Assembly: GCA_033238645.1 (NCBI GenBank)
Contig: BQXR01000005.1
Span: forward strand, 124,001-188,000
DNA: 64,000 nucleotides
Origin: Thiomicrorhabdus sp033238645
GTDB lineage: Bacteria; Pseudomonadota; Gammaproteobacteria; Thiomicrospirales; Thiomicrospiraceae
Direction: 5' to 3'
Shown piece by piece: positions 27,094-36,620 of this stretch (positions are counted from its first letter, which is position 1; every line of letters begins with the position of its first letter). The notes beneath the pieces were generated by a model that was not told the origin of the DNA, did not search any database, and saw only the letters and a program-made list of their open reading frames with translations. The position numbers and the translations under genes were made by a program.

Positions 27094-29466
27094 ATGAAAA
27101 TCGCCTCACTATTATTAAAAATACTCCTTGGAACCGTGGTTACAATTATGATTGCTGTCGGCGTTATTGTTGCTACCGTAGATCCTAATGACTACCGCAC
27201 GCAAATTGCCGATGTCGTCAAAAAAGAGACAGGGAGAGATCTACAAATTGAATCTATTAGTCTGTCACTATTTCCCAATATTGGTTTAAGCCTAGAGAAC
27301 ACCACCTTAAGTAATGCCAAAGGCTTTAGCAAACAAGCCTTTTTTCATATTGATGAAGTGGTTATTGGCGCCGCCATTATGCCTCTTCTCAGTCAGACAC
27401 TGGAGATTGATACCTTAACGCTACACGGCCTACAACTCAGTTTAGAAAAAAATACGCAAGGGGTGAGCAACTGGGATGATCTAGTCGAACCTTCCACTAA
27501 AGAGACACCAGAGAACGACAAAAATAGCCCACTTAGTAAACTAGCTGGATTAGACTTTGGTGGTATTGATATTCAGCAAGGGCAAATAAATTGGAACGAT
27601 GCCCAAACCAAACAGTCTGTGGCACTTAATATCACACAGTTCACAACAGAAGCGATCACTTTTGGTCAGTTCTTTAAAATCAATCTCTCGGCCAAGAGCC
27701 AAGTTGCTAAGCCTGCGCTTACCGCACAATTAGATCTAGAGATTGAAGCCAAACTCAATCAAGATGGAGGTTTTGCCCTGCGCAATCTGGCCTTAAAAAC
27801 CAGTGTTCAAGGCAGAGGCATTCCTGTTGAAAAAGCATCTGCTAACCTAGCTATTGCCAGTATTGATTTAGCTTTGGATAAACAGCAGATAACCTTACCT
27901 AGCTTAAAGCTAAATTACACTGTCGTCGGAGGTCAATACTTCCCTGCTCAAAGTATTAAAGGGGGGCTACAGCTAGCTGATTTCTCAGCAGATATAGCTG
28001 CTCAAGAATTCAGTACCAAGCAGCTTGATGTAAATACAGACTTAGTTGCTAGCTTTCTACCCAACGGAAAAGGCCAGGCCTCTTTAAGTGTTCAGCCAAC
28101 CCTTAATTTACAGAAACAGACTGCCACCCTGAATAACCTAACCCTAACTGCTTTAGGCATTCAAAGTAAGGGGTCGGTTACAGCATCACAGATCACCAGC
28201 AATCCAATTGCCAATGCGCAGTTAGAGATAGCGCAGATCAATCTACGTCAGCTACTCACTGATCTAAAAATTACTCTACCCGAGATGGCCGATACTAAAA
28301 CACTGACCGAGTTTAGTGGTTACTTAGGGGTTCACTTCAATGCAAAAACTGAATCTCTAAAAATTCAAAAACTGAATCTGAAACTTGATGAGAGCCAATT
28401 AACTGGTAGCGCTTCGGTTAAACAGTTTGCAACACCTAATATCGCTTATGACTTAGCTCTGAATAAGATTGATCTTAATCGCTACTTACCCATACCAAAA
28501 GAGCAACCTAAGGTCACTCAAAAATCAGACAAGGAGCTTATCATTACGCTACCGACTGAACTACTACGTAAGCTGACAATTAATGGTCGTTTAAAAGTGG
28601 GCGAAGTTAAATTTAAAGAGCTACTACCTAAGGATATTTTGGTCACTATTAACGGGGCTAAAGGCAATATTAAAGCTGCCCCCGTTAGCGCCAAGCTCTT
28701 TAAGCGTCAAGTAAATGTAGAAGCAGGATTAGATGTTCGCGGTAAAACGCCTAAATACAGCCTTAAAATGACAGGTAAACAGATCCCCGTTGGTAAGGTG
28801 CTCGTTGCCGTCCTCAATAAAGATATTCTGAACGGTAATGGTTCTGTTGACCTAAATATAACGACCGCAGGAACTCGCATCATTGACTTTACCAAGCACC
28901 TAAATGGTAAAGCATCGGTTGATCTTTTAAATGGTGCCGTCAAAGGCTTTAATCTAGCGCAAATTATTCGTAATGCCAAAGCGAAACTGAATAAAAGCAC
29001 CGCCGATGCCAGCAAAGAGAATCTACAAACTGACTTTAGCGCCATGACGGCACAAGTCACCATCAAAAACGGCGTAGTCACCACTAAGAAACTCACAGCA
29101 CAAGCACCCTTTATGCGCATAACAGGTTCAGGCACGGTTAACCTACCGCAAGAGAGCTTAGATTATCTGGTTAGAACCAAAATCGTTGCTAGCGACAAAG
29201 GCCAAGGGGGTGAAGAGCTTAAAGAGTTAAACGGCCTCACCTTGCCTGTTCGTTTAAAAGGCAGCTACTTAAGTCCTGATATTACACTCGACCTAGCGTC
29301 TCTCCTTGAGCAGAAAACTAAAATGGAACTCCAATCAAAGCTGGATGCTAAGAAAAAAGAGATCTCAGATGAGCTGAGTAAAAAAGCCACTCAAGCCATT
29401 GAAGAGAATAAAAAAGAGCTGGGAAACCAGCTCAAAGATTCCCTCTTTAAAGGATTCAAATTCTAG
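27094..29466 (+). CDS. AsmA family protein
   Basis: 790 residues: one N-terminal membrane anchor (residues 5-28), then the AsmA N-terminal domain (VDPNDYRTQIADVVKKETGRDLQI, and ISLSLFPNIGLSLENTTLSNAKGF), a long beta-rich middle (repeating groove-type strands), and the AsmA C-terminal part (NGKASVDLLNGAVKGFNLAQIIRNAK, about 600-720). It ends in a charged helix (about 740-785, rich in Lys and Glu). AsmA-like proteins are thought to span the periplasm and move phospholipids. AGGA lies seven bases before the ATG. The ydbL-like gene is immediately upstream but separated by a terminator and a C-run repeat. Confidence 0.9.
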   Translation: MKIASLLLKILLGTVVTIMIAVGVIVATVDPNDYRTQIADVVKKETGRDLQIESISLSLFPNIGLSLENTTLSNAKGFSKQAFFHIDEVVIGAAIMPLLSQTLEIDTLTLHGLQLSLEKNTQGVSNWDDLVEPSTKETPENDKNSPLSKLAGLDFGGIDIQQGQINWNDAQTKQSVALNITQFTTEAITFGQFFKINLSAKSQVAKPALTAQLDLEIEAKLNQDGGFALRNLALKTSVQGRGIPVEKASANLAIASIDLALDKQQITLPSLKLNYTVVGGQYFPAQSIKGGLQLADFSADIAAQEFSTKQLDVNTDLVASFLPNGKGQASLSVQPTLNLQKQTATLNNLTLTALGIQSKGSVTASQITSNPIANAQLEIAQINLRQLLTDLKITLPEMADTKTLTEFSGYLGVHFNAKTESLKIQKLNLKLDESQLTGSASVKQFATPNIAYDLALNKIDLNRYLPIPKEQPKVTQKSDKELIITLPTELLRKLTINGRLKVGEVKFKELLPKDILVTINGAKGNIKAAPVSAKLFKRQVNVEAGLDVRGKTPKYSLKMTGKQIPVGKVLVAVLNKDILNGNGSVDLNITTAGTRIIDFTKHLNGKASVDLLNGAVKGFNLAQIIRNAKAKLNKSTADASKENLQTDFSAMTAQVTIKNGVVTTKKLTAQAPFMRITGSGTVNLPQESLDYLVRTKIVASDKGQGGEELKELNGLTLPVRLKGSYLSPDITLDLASLLEQKTKMELQSKLDAKKKEISDELSKKATQAIEENKKELGNQLKDSLFKGFKF

Positions 29467-29493
29467 AGCCCAGCAACTTATTACAAAAATTAA

Positions 29494-29525
29494 TAGCCAT
29501 TTAGTCACTCAAGATTAAATGGCTA
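29494..29525 (+). terminator. Inverted repeat after the asmA gene
   Basis: TAGCCATTTA and TAAATGGCTA pair perfectly over 10 bases with a 12-base loop, about 28 bases after the stop codon. There is no T-run, so termination or 3'-end protection are both possible. Confidence 0.45.
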
Positions 29526-29706
29526 AATACTCAATACCCCAGAAAACAGTGCACAGCTCGCTTTACCAACACGGATTTTGAATTAATAAAACTGATTAGA
29601 CTAATCTCCTAAAAGGCGCTAATGTAGCTAATCCAAAACAGGCTAGTTAACTCAAGTGGCTGACTAAGTCACTCACCTGAAAACCCAAGCACAACGATAC
29701 TAAGAT

Positions 29707-30234
29707 ATGATTCGATTTTTAAAACTTAAAATGCATCAAATTGGTAGAGCTACCAAACGCTCAGCCTTTTTGAATAAATACTTTCCAAAGTTCAAAGACC
29801 GAGTCTATTGGGCGGGTGATCGAAAGTCATTTGCGCGCGCTAGTTTTATCGGCTGTTTCTGTATGATGTTACCCGTGCCTTTTCAGATGGTGCTAGCTTC
29901 AGTCTTCGCTTACTATTTACGTGCCAATATTCCACTGGCGACCGCACTGGCTTGGATTACCAACCCTTTAACCATGTGGGCGATCTGGTATGGCGGCTAT
30001 AAGTTTGGAACCTTTATCCTCAACACTCCCGATGTTTTTGATGCCTCATCCAATATGACACTCGGCTCACAGCTGTGGTTTGATGAAGTCTTTCCACTTA
30101 TCTGGCAACCGTTCTTCTTAGGTAATATTCTAATTGGCTTAGCCATTGGCGCCGTCAGTTACCTTACCATTGCACACCTTCATTCACTCTCTATCATTCA
30201 GTTGATTAAGAAACCTTTTACAATTAAGTCATAA
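29707..30234 (+). CDS. DUF2062 membrane protein
   Basis: 175 residues with hydrophobic helices at about 55-80, 85-115 and 135-160. DUF2062 signatures are visible: FARASFIGCFCMMLPVPFQM and ALAWITNPLTMWAIWYGGYKFG. The family is widespread in proteobacteria and no function is established. No clear ribosome binding site precedes the ATG. It stands alone on the plus strand. Confidence 0.85.
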   Translation: MIRFLKLKMHQIGRATKRSAFLNKYFPKFKDRVYWAGDRKSFARASFIGCFCMMLPVPFQMVLASVFAYYLRANIPLATALAWITNPLTMWAIWYGGYKFGTFILNTPDVFDASSNMTLGSQLWFDEVFPLIWQPFFLGNILIGLAIGAVSYLTIAHLHSLSIIQLIKKPFTIKS

Positions 30235-30425
30235 GCCAAATAAAGCGCTACTTTTGTAATATGGTTGATTAATACCCAATTTAATTAACCAGCTTCCTAC
30301 TCCTTAATGCTCAAACAACGATTACTTGAGCTTAATCAAGCACGATAAATATTTACTTAAATTTAATTCTTATATGGTATCGTGAACAACTCATTGTATA
30401 AACTACTTACTGCAGCGGGTTAATT

Positions 30426-31316
30426 ATGAAAACAAATTTAATTAAATCAATATTGTTATTAGTTGTTTTCAGCTTACTTGGCTGTACATCACCTAAAGAG
30501 CAGCCGCTTAAAATTATCGTCAACTCATGGATAGGTTACTCACCTCTTTTCTATTTAAAAGAGAAAGGCTGGCTAGATCAGCATAATATAAAAATTACTA
30601 CAGTAATCTCATTAGGTGAAAGCGTTAACATCTATGAAACAGCCGAATTAGATGCCTTTACAGGAACTCAATATGAGTTTAATCTACTTCAACAACAAGA
30701 CCACTCTCTAATGCCTGTCATTATGTTTGATCGCTCTAACGGTGGTGATGTTATTATGAGTAATATCTCATTAAATTCGCTACAAAACACAAACGAAATA
30801 ATCGATGTCTATTTAGAAATAAACTCTGTTAACTCTCTTGTATTTAAAGATTTTGTTAAACAACACAACCTCTCTGAGCATCAATTTAACTTTATTAATA
30901 AAGATCAATTACAAACTTTTTCAATCCTTAAACAAGCAAATAATACCAGACCAAGCCTTGTCGCATCCTACACCCCTTATAGTCAGCATTTAGAAGCCAT
31001 CGGATTTCACGAAGTCGCATCGACCAAACAAGGATTAGAGTTACTGGTTGTAGATGCACTTTTTACCAACAAAGAGACATTTATAAAACATCAGAAGAAA
31101 TTTACCGAACTGAAGCGATTAATTGACTTAGCCATTGCTGACTTAAAAAATGACCCAAAAGACTACTACAATAAAGTGAGTCCTTATCTGGAAAATGCCA
31201 GCTATGAGGAGTTTCTAACCAGCTTAAAGGGGATTGAGTGGCTAAATGAACCTTTAGACCCTAAACTGATTGAAAGGCTTAATCAGTCCCAATTCCCCGT
31301 TAGGAACCTTCTATAG
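30426..31316 (+). CDS. Substrate-binding lipoprotein, NMT1/ABC nitrate-taurine type
   Basis: 296 residues with a lipoprotein signal (lipobox LLGC at about residues 17-20). The mature part is a periplasmic binding protein-like fold: LKIIVNSWIGYSPLFYLKEKGWL, ISLGESVNIYETAELDAFTGTQYEF. This is the start pattern of the NMT1/SsuA/TauA group. No permease or ATPase gene is near. The stop codon is followed at once by the ATG of the GGDEF-EAL gene, so it is probably the ligand-sensing partner of that membrane protein and not a transporter part. Confidence 0.82.
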   Translation: MKTNLIKSILLLVVFSLLGCTSPKEQPLKIIVNSWIGYSPLFYLKEKGWLDQHNIKITTVISLGESVNIYETAELDAFTGTQYEFNLLQQQDHSLMPVIMFDRSNGGDVIMSNISLNSLQNTNEIIDVYLEINSVNSLVFKDFVKQHNLSEHQFNFINKDQLQTFSILKQANNTRPSLVASYTPYSQHLEAIGFHEVASTKQGLELLVVDALFTNKETFIKHQKKFTELKRLIDLAIADLKNDPKDYYNKVSPYLENASYEEFLTSLKGIEWLNEPLDPKLIERLNQSQFPVRNLL

Positions 31317-33311
31317 ATGATCTCTATTAAGCGATTTATATTAATAGCTATTAGCTTAATTATTATAATTTTTTATCTGGTTTTCAGCTATTTTTTCCTT
31401 GCCGATCAGCAACAAAAGACAGACCTAATTGTTGAGAATATTAGACAAGATTTATCTGAATCAGCTTTCATTATTGCTTCAGAAGTAGATAGTATTGAAG
31501 CCTTTCAATCGTTCAAATCTTTTTTAAGCCGTAAAGTCGCCAATACTCCTTTGATTTCAGCCATGGTTATCACTTATAGAAATAAAGTCTTAGTCACAAC
31601 CGACACTGCCATTTTGCAACTCCCACCTGAAAAAATGATCATCTCAAAATTTAGGAAAATCTCTACCCAAGAACTTATTAACAACAAAGTATTTGAAACA
31701 AAAAGTCGATTTTATATACAAGATCAAGTTAATCACTTTAGCCTGATCGTCTATCTCGATCACAGCTATATCGATCAGTATTACTATAAAAATAGCCTAG
31801 ACTTTTTTCTGTTTTTTGGACTAACACCACTGATCTTGCTCATACTGCTATGGCTCGCTTTAAAGCGAATTATCATAGTACCATTAGAGTTAATACGCCA
31901 ATACGCCTACTATCAATCAGAAGTTCCACAGCGATTTAGACTCAGAGAATTAGAGTATGTTCGCTCATCCATGGTACAAACCTTTGCCCGACTAGAACAT
32001 GAAAAAAAGGAACTCTACCGCCTAGCTAGAACCGATGATCTAAGTGGCTTAGCAAATCGCCATCAACTCAATGAGCGTTTGAACTGGTTAATTTTTGAAA
32101 GTGCTCGTTTAGAATCTGAGTTTGCCCTGCTATTTATCGACTTAGACAATTTCAAAAGAGTTAACGACTCTCTTGGTCATGAGATTGGTGATGAACTACT
32201 CAAAAATGTATCAGGACTTATTCAGGATGTACTAAGACAATATGACATCATCGCCCGCGTGGGTGGTGATGAGTTTGTTATCGTACTTAGCCACTATCAA
32301 AATACACTGGAGTTAACCCATATTATCCAGCGTATTCTTGACCGAATCAGCGCACTACACATCGTACAAACTCACCCTGTCAGAGTCTCAGCCAGTATTG
32401 GTGTCGCTTTCTACGCCAAAGATGGTCACGATACAATGACCTTACTGAAGAACGCCGATATTGCTATGTACGAGGCAAAGAAGTCTGGTAAAAATCAATA
32501 TAAATTCTTTACTCAAGCACTACAACAACAGGTCATTGCAGAAATTGAGTTAGAGCATGACTTACGCTCAGCTCTTAAAAATAACGAGTTTCAGCTCTAC
32601 TATCAGCCCAAAATTAATATCAATAGTGGTTTAGTCATTGGAGCCGAGGCACTTATTCGCTGGAACCATCCAACCAAAGGACTTATCTCACCTAATGACT
32701 TTATACCTACCGCTGAAAAAACAAGAATTATGATTGAATTAGGACAATGGGTATTAAAAGAGGCCGCTCTCCAGCAAGTTGAGTGGAAAAAAAGAGGTAT
32801 TAATGACCTGAAGATATCTGTTAACCTCTCAGCAATACAGCTCCTAGATGAAAAGTTTGATCATCAGTTTGAAGACCTACTAGAGCGCACTGGTATTTGC
32901 CCAAGTAAATTTGAAATAGAGATGACCGAATCTGTATTTATGGAGAACTCTCAACAGAGCCTAAACTCCCTCTCTAAAATAAGAGATCACAAAGTCACCA
33001 TCTCTTTAGATGATTTTGGAACAGGTTACTCCTCTTTAGCTTATTTAAAAAAGCTCCCTATTAACACCTTGAAAATCGATAAAACTTTTATGGATGATTA
33101 TGCCAGCTCTTCAGGTGCTATATTCATTGAAACTATCGTTAAAATTGCACAAACACTCAACCTAAAAGTCATTGCTGAAGGCGTAGAGCTCCAAGCGCAA
33201 CTAGATTACTTAAAACAAGTTGGTTGTGATGAATATCAAGGTTACTTTGGCTCTCGGCCAATCCCAGCAGATCAATTCAGTGTTTTTCTTAAAAAATTTA
33301 ATGCCCAATAG
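31317..33311 (+). CDS. Membrane GGDEF-EAL protein
   Basis: 664 residues. One membrane helix at about 5-27, a periplasmic domain of about 130 residues, a second helix at about 163-183, then a short juxtamembrane helix, a GGDEF domain (GGDEF at about 316-320, FIDLDNFKRVNDSLGHEIGD before it) and an EAL domain (EAL in GAEALIRW at about 444-446, DDFGTGYSSLAYLK at about 564-577, AEGVEL later). Both active-site signatures are intact, so it may make or break down cyclic di-GMP; which one dominates cannot be read from sequence. The binding-protein gene ends at the base before its ATG, so the pair probably senses a periplasmic ligand together. Confidence 0.95.
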   Translation: MISIKRFILIAISLIIIIFYLVFSYFFLADQQQKTDLIVENIRQDLSESAFIIASEVDSIEAFQSFKSFLSRKVANTPLISAMVITYRNKVLVTTDTAILQLPPEKMIISKFRKISTQELINNKVFETKSRFYIQDQVNHFSLIVYLDHSYIDQYYYKNSLDFFLFFGLTPLILLILLWLALKRIIIVPLELIRQYAYYQSEVPQRFRLRELEYVRSSMVQTFARLEHEKKELYRLARTDDLSGLANRHQLNERLNWLIFESARLESEFALLFIDLDNFKRVNDSLGHEIGDELLKNVSGLIQDVLRQYDIIARVGGDEFVIVLSHYQNTLELTHIIQRILDRISALHIVQTHPVRVSASIGVAFYAKDGHDTMTLLKNADIAMYEAKKSGKNQYKFFTQALQQQVIAEIELEHDLRSALKNNEFQLYYQPKININSGLVIGAEALIRWNHPTKGLISPNDFIPTAEKTRIMIELGQWVLKEAALQQVEWKKRGINDLKISVNLSAIQLLDEKFDHQFEDLLERTGICPSKFEIEMTESVFMENSQQSLNSLSKIRDHKVTISLDDFGTGYSSLAYLKKLPINTLKIDKTFMDDYASSSGAIFIETIVKIAQTLNLKVIAEGVELQAQLDYLKQVGCDEYQGYFGSRPIPADQFSVFLKKFNAQ

Positions 33312-33313
33312 AT

Positions 33314-33326
33314 CCCCCCCTGTTCA
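33314..33326 (+). repeat. C-run repeat, copy 9 (C7 TGTTCA)
   Basis: Seven C then TGTTCA and AAATAAATC, starting two bases after the GGDEF-EAL stop codon. Confidence 0.85.
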
Positions 33327-33503
33327 AAATAAATCTTACTTTTTTTCACACTTAAGTAAGTATCATAATAACTAGTTTTAAAACCTATTTTGTCCCTCAC
33401 ACTCCGTGGTCATTATTTGCCGCAAGAATCCGCCCTACCATCCTTATCTCCATGGTAAAATATGCGCCAATAATTTCTTTTAGATTTAAGGCCAATCAAC
33501 ACC

Positions 33504-35216
33504 ATGAGAACTTCCAACTTACTACTAGCAACCACCCGTGAAACCCCTGCTGATGCCGTGGTTATCAGCCACAAACTAATGCTTCGTGCAGGGATCGTTC
33601 GTCCTTTAGCTGGCGGGCTTTATAACTGGTTACCAATCGGGGTACGTGTCTTAAGAAAAGTAGAAGCGATTATTCGTGAAGAGATGAACCGTGCTTACGC
33701 ACAAGAAGTGCTTATGCCAGTGGTTCAGCCACTAGAGCTTTGGGAGGAGTCAGGGCGTCTACAAGATTACGGCCCTGAACTACTGCGTTTTGCCGATCGT
33801 CACGAACGTGGTTTTGCCCTAGGCCCAACCCACGAAGAGATCGTTACCGATATCGTGCGTAAAGAGATCCGCAGTTACAAGCAACTGCCTGTGACCTTCT
33901 ACCAAATCCAAACCAAATTCCGTGATGAGATTCGTCCACGTTTCGGTGTAATGCGTTCGCGTGAATTTATTATGAAAGACGCCTACTCTTTCCACATGGA
34001 CAAAGCCTGCTTAGACAACACTTACCAAGTGATGTTCAGCGCCTACAACCGTATATTCAACCGTATCGGTTTTGACTTCCGTCCTGTGCTTGCAGATACC
34101 GGCTCTATCGGTGGCGATGCCTCTCACGAGTTCCACGTATTAGCAGACTCAGGTGAAGACAATATCGCCTTCTCAAGTGATTCAGACTTTGCCGCCAACG
34201 TAGAGCTGGCAGAAGCCCTAGCACCTCGTGGTGAACGTGCCGCACCTTCTGCTGAGTTGACTAAAGTAGAAACCCCAAATAAACACAGCATTGAAGAAGT
34301 GTGTGACTTCCTACAGATCAAGAAAAAGAAGTCTGTTAAAACGCTACTAGTGAAAGGAGCAACCGAACAAGCGCCTATCGTTGCGTTAGTCGTACGTGGT
34401 GATCATGAACTCAATGAGCTTAAAGCAGAGAAGTTAGACCTAGTTGCTAGCCCATTTGAGATGGCAAGCGACGAAGAGATCAACGCTGCAGCGGGTTGTA
34501 ATGCAGGTTCTATTGGTGCGGTTGGATCAAATGTCCCAGTCATCGTAGATCGCACCGCCGCACACATGGCGGACTTTGTCACAGGTGCTAACGAAGATGG
34601 TTTCCACTTCACGGGTGCAAACTGGGATCGTGATACGACACCAACACTAGTTGCCGATATTCGTAACGTCATTAAAGGTGATCCAAGCCCATGTGGCAAA
34701 GGTAAAATCAAAATCCGTCGTGGTATCGAAGTGGGTCATATCTTCCAACTAGGTAACAAATACTCAGAAGCGCTAAACGCTAACGTACAAAACGAAAGCA
34801 GTCGTTCTCAAACTTTAGAGATGGGTTGTTACGGAATTGGGGTAACACGTGTCGTCGCTGCTGCGATTGAGCAAAACAACGATGACAAAGGGATTATCTG
34901 GCCAGAAAGCATCGCACCTTTCCAAGTCTGTATCGTACCAATGCAAATGCACAAGTCACCTCGTGTGGCTGAAGTAGCAGAAGCCATCTATAAAGAGCTA
35001 ACAGAGAAAGGTATCGAAGTACTGTTCGATGACCGTTCAGAACGCCCAGGTGTGATGTTTAGTGATATGGATCTGATTGGTATTCCACACCGCATCGTCA
35101 TCGGTGAGCGTGGATTAGACAACGGCATGCTAGAGTACAAAGGCCGCCGTGATGAGAAGTCATCTGATATTCCTCAAGAAGGATTTATGGAAGCTTTCTT
35201 GGCTAAGCTTGCTTAA
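33504..35216 (+). CDS. proS: Prolyl-tRNA synthetase, bacterial type with editing domain
   Basis: Charges tRNA-Pro. Class II motifs: motif 2 (FRDEIRPRFGVMRSREFIMKDAYSF, about residues 132-156) and motif 3 (GCYGIGVTRVVAAAIEQ, about 443-459). An insertion of about 170 residues between them (about 225-395) is the editing domain that removes Ala-tRNA-Pro (includes KTLLVKG and VRGDHELNELKAEKL). The C-terminal anticodon-binding domain follows (CIVPMQMHKSPRVAEVAE, VLFDDRSERPGVMFSDMDLIGIP). 570 residues, the normal length. AAGG precedes the ATG. It is followed by a strong terminator and then the accessory island. Confidence 0.98.
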   Translation: MRTSNLLLATTRETPADAVVISHKLMLRAGIVRPLAGGLYNWLPIGVRVLRKVEAIIREEMNRAYAQEVLMPVVQPLELWEESGRLQDYGPELLRFADRHERGFALGPTHEEIVTDIVRKEIRSYKQLPVTFYQIQTKFRDEIRPRFGVMRSREFIMKDAYSFHMDKACLDNTYQVMFSAYNRIFNRIGFDFRPVLADTGSIGGDASHEFHVLADSGEDNIAFSSDSDFAANVELAEALAPRGERAAPSAELTKVETPNKHSIEEVCDFLQIKKKKSVKTLLVKGATEQAPIVALVVRGDHELNELKAEKLDLVASPFEMASDEEINAAAGCNAGSIGAVGSNVPVIVDRTAAHMADFVTGANEDGFHFTGANWDRDTTPTLVADIRNVIKGDPSPCGKGKIKIRRGIEVGHIFQLGNKYSEALNANVQNESSRSQTLEMGCYGIGVTRVVAAAIEQNNDDKGIIWPESIAPFQVCIVPMQMHKSPRVAEVAEAIYKELTEKGIEVLFDDRSERPGVMFSDMDLIGIPHRIVIGERGLDNGMLEYKGRRDEKSSDIPQEGFMEAFLAKLA

Positions 35217-35263
35217 TCAGCTTTTAAATTTAAGCTCAAGATAACCGCTTAGCAAACCTTTTG

Positions 35264-35289
35264 AAACCCGCTTTTTAGCGGGTTTTTTG
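35264..35289 (+). terminator. proS terminator
   Basis: AACCCGCT, short T loop, AGCGGGTT, then T-run. About 48 bases after the proS stop. Confidence 0.93.
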
Positions 35290-35309
35290 TGTCTATTGGA
35301 TTCGTACCT

Positions 35310-35325
35310 CCCCCCCCCCTGCTTA
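35310..35325 (+). repeat. C-run repeat, copy 10 (C10 TGCTTA)
   Basis: Ten C, the longest plus-strand run, then TGCTTA. About 20 bases past the proS terminator and on the left edge of the accessory island. Confidence 0.85.
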
Positions 35326-35572
35326 TTACTTCAATAATTACTTGTAAGTTAAGTATTAATCACTACAATCAATCTCATATTTAATGTTAAGAATATTATT
35401 TACATTTAAAGAGTAATATTTTACGTTTTCAAAAAGGTCAATACGGCAAGGTGTCTTTGTATACAGACCTTACCTTAAGCTGTTGAAAATATTAGTCTAA
35501 AATACTGTGCATAATCAGGTATACACCTGTGATGTGTATAATAATTGTTATGATTATAAAATAGGAGGGTAA
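35326..35572. other. AT-rich leader of the accessory island
   Basis: No reading frame. It contains an imperfect hairpin at about 35449-35476 (GTCT paired with AGAC plus AAGGT with ACCTT) and ends in AGGAGGG before the first cassette gene. TGTATAATAATT at about 35536-35547 contains TATAAT and could be the -10 of a promoter driving the island. Confidence 0.4.
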
Positions 35573-35848
35573 ATGGAACTCACAAGCTCAGTTAATCCAA
35601 CAATAGCTCTAATCTGTCTTACCTTATTTGGTGTAATTGCTCTGGTTGGTATATTTTGCACCAAGACAAAAGGGTTCGGTAAATATACTACTAGCCTATT
35701 ACTGCTGGTTCTTATCCTGTTTCTATCATCATTTTTCTTATTACTAGGGTCAATAACCTCAACAATGTTCATTAACGTTGTATTTGCTGTCGCAGGTTTT
35801 GGTGGCGGTTTATTAAGTGCAAATAACTTAAATGGGCAACAAACATAA
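35573..35848 (+). CDS. Small membrane protein, island gene 1
   Basis: 91 residues with three hydrophobic stretches (about 8-28, 38-58, 62-82) and a short polar end. AGGAGGG lies a few bases before the ATG. I know no family for it. Its last codons overlap the start of attC-like site 1 by six bases, a spacing usual for integron cassettes. Confidence 0.7.
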   Translation: MELTSSVNPTIALICLTLFGVIALVGIFCTKTKGFGKYTTSLLLLVLILFLSSFFLLLGSITSTMFINVVFAVAGFGGGLLSANNLNGQQT

Positions 35849-35903
35849 CAAAGCACTCAAGCCGACTGCGCTAAAGCGCAGCCGCTTAGCTTAGTCGTTA
35901 GGA
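35843..35903. other. attC-like site 1
   Basis: 61 bases. Left box ACATAAC, right box GTTAGGA; inner stem CTGCGC/GCGCAG with TAAA loop; middle stem CTCAAGC against GCTTAG with one unpaired base on the left arm, as expected for the extrahelical bases of attC sites. Confidence 0.65.
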
Positions 35904-35932
35904 AATAATAAAATGAATAGAGGAGAAAGTTA

Positions 35933-36508
35933 ATGCCACAATTAATAGGTGGGCTGATCGCAATACCAATAGTTATCACGATAATAAGTTTAATTTTAAA
36001 TGCAATTTTAGCAGGTTTATTAGTATTAACATATTCGTCTTTAACGGAAGAACAAGTTATAGCTACAATACAATTTGATAAAATAGAAAATACTGAAAAT
36101 ATTTATATCGCTCATCTATATGAAGCAGATGGATCAAAAATAGGTGATTATAAAATTTATGGCGACCAGTGGAGAATGGATGCTGGGTTCATTAAAATGG
36201 AATACTGGGCAAATGTATTTGGTGTTGATTCAAAGTACACATTAAATAGGTTTGAAGGTAGGTATAAAGATATAGAAAAAGAAAACAACAACAAACATAA
36301 AGCGTACCAATTAGAAAGCCATTCAATAATTGATACATTCAGTTTTTTAGTTGACGCAACATATGGCAGTTCCGTATACAAGGAAATTAAAATAAATACT
36401 GAGTACACAGTACTTAAAAGCCAGACAGGCCTAATAGTAAGAGTTAAATATATAGAGCCAAAAGAAAAAAAAGGAATATTAGACACCATGAAATCATGGG
36501 TTGGTTAA
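35933..36508 (+). CDS. Membrane-anchored protein of unknown function, island gene 2
   Basis: 191 residues with a hydrophobic N-terminal segment (about 8-38) that may be a signal anchor, followed by a polar beta-rich domain (EEQVIATIQFDKIENTENIYIAHLYEADGSKIGDYKIYGDQWRM begins it; only its pattern is described here). It may be membrane-tethered with the bulk outside the cytoplasm. GAGGAG lies six bases before the ATG. I do not recognise a family. Very AT-rich codons contrast with the core genes, consistent with acquisition. Confidence 0.68.
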   Translation: MPQLIGGLIAIPIVITIISLILNAILAGLLVLTYSSLTEEQVIATIQFDKIENTENIYIAHLYEADGSKIGDYKIYGDQWRMDAGFIKMEYWANVFGVDSKYTLNRFEGRYKDIEKENNNKHKAYQLESHSIIDTFSFLVDATYGSSVYKEIKINTEYTVLKSQTGLIVRVKYIEPKEKKGILDTMKSWVG

Positions 36509-36519
36509 GCGTATATGAT

Positions 36520-36609
36520 TCCTAACAATTAAATTAACGCTGACCATTTTTTCTTACGGCCTAAAAAGAAGGCCGTAAGAAAAAACGTCAGGTTATTAAG
36601 GCGTTAGGC
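36520..36609. other. attC-like site 2
   Basis: 90 bases. Left box TCCTAAC, right box GTTAGGC (fits GTTRRRY). Inner arms pair as CGCTGAC with GTCAG and a long central hairpin (TTTTTTCTTACGGCC at 36547-36561 against its exact complement 36571-36585) has a nine-base loop. It can also act as a terminator on either strand because of its A and T tracts. Confidence 0.75.
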
Positions 36610-36620
36610 AAAAAAACAAA

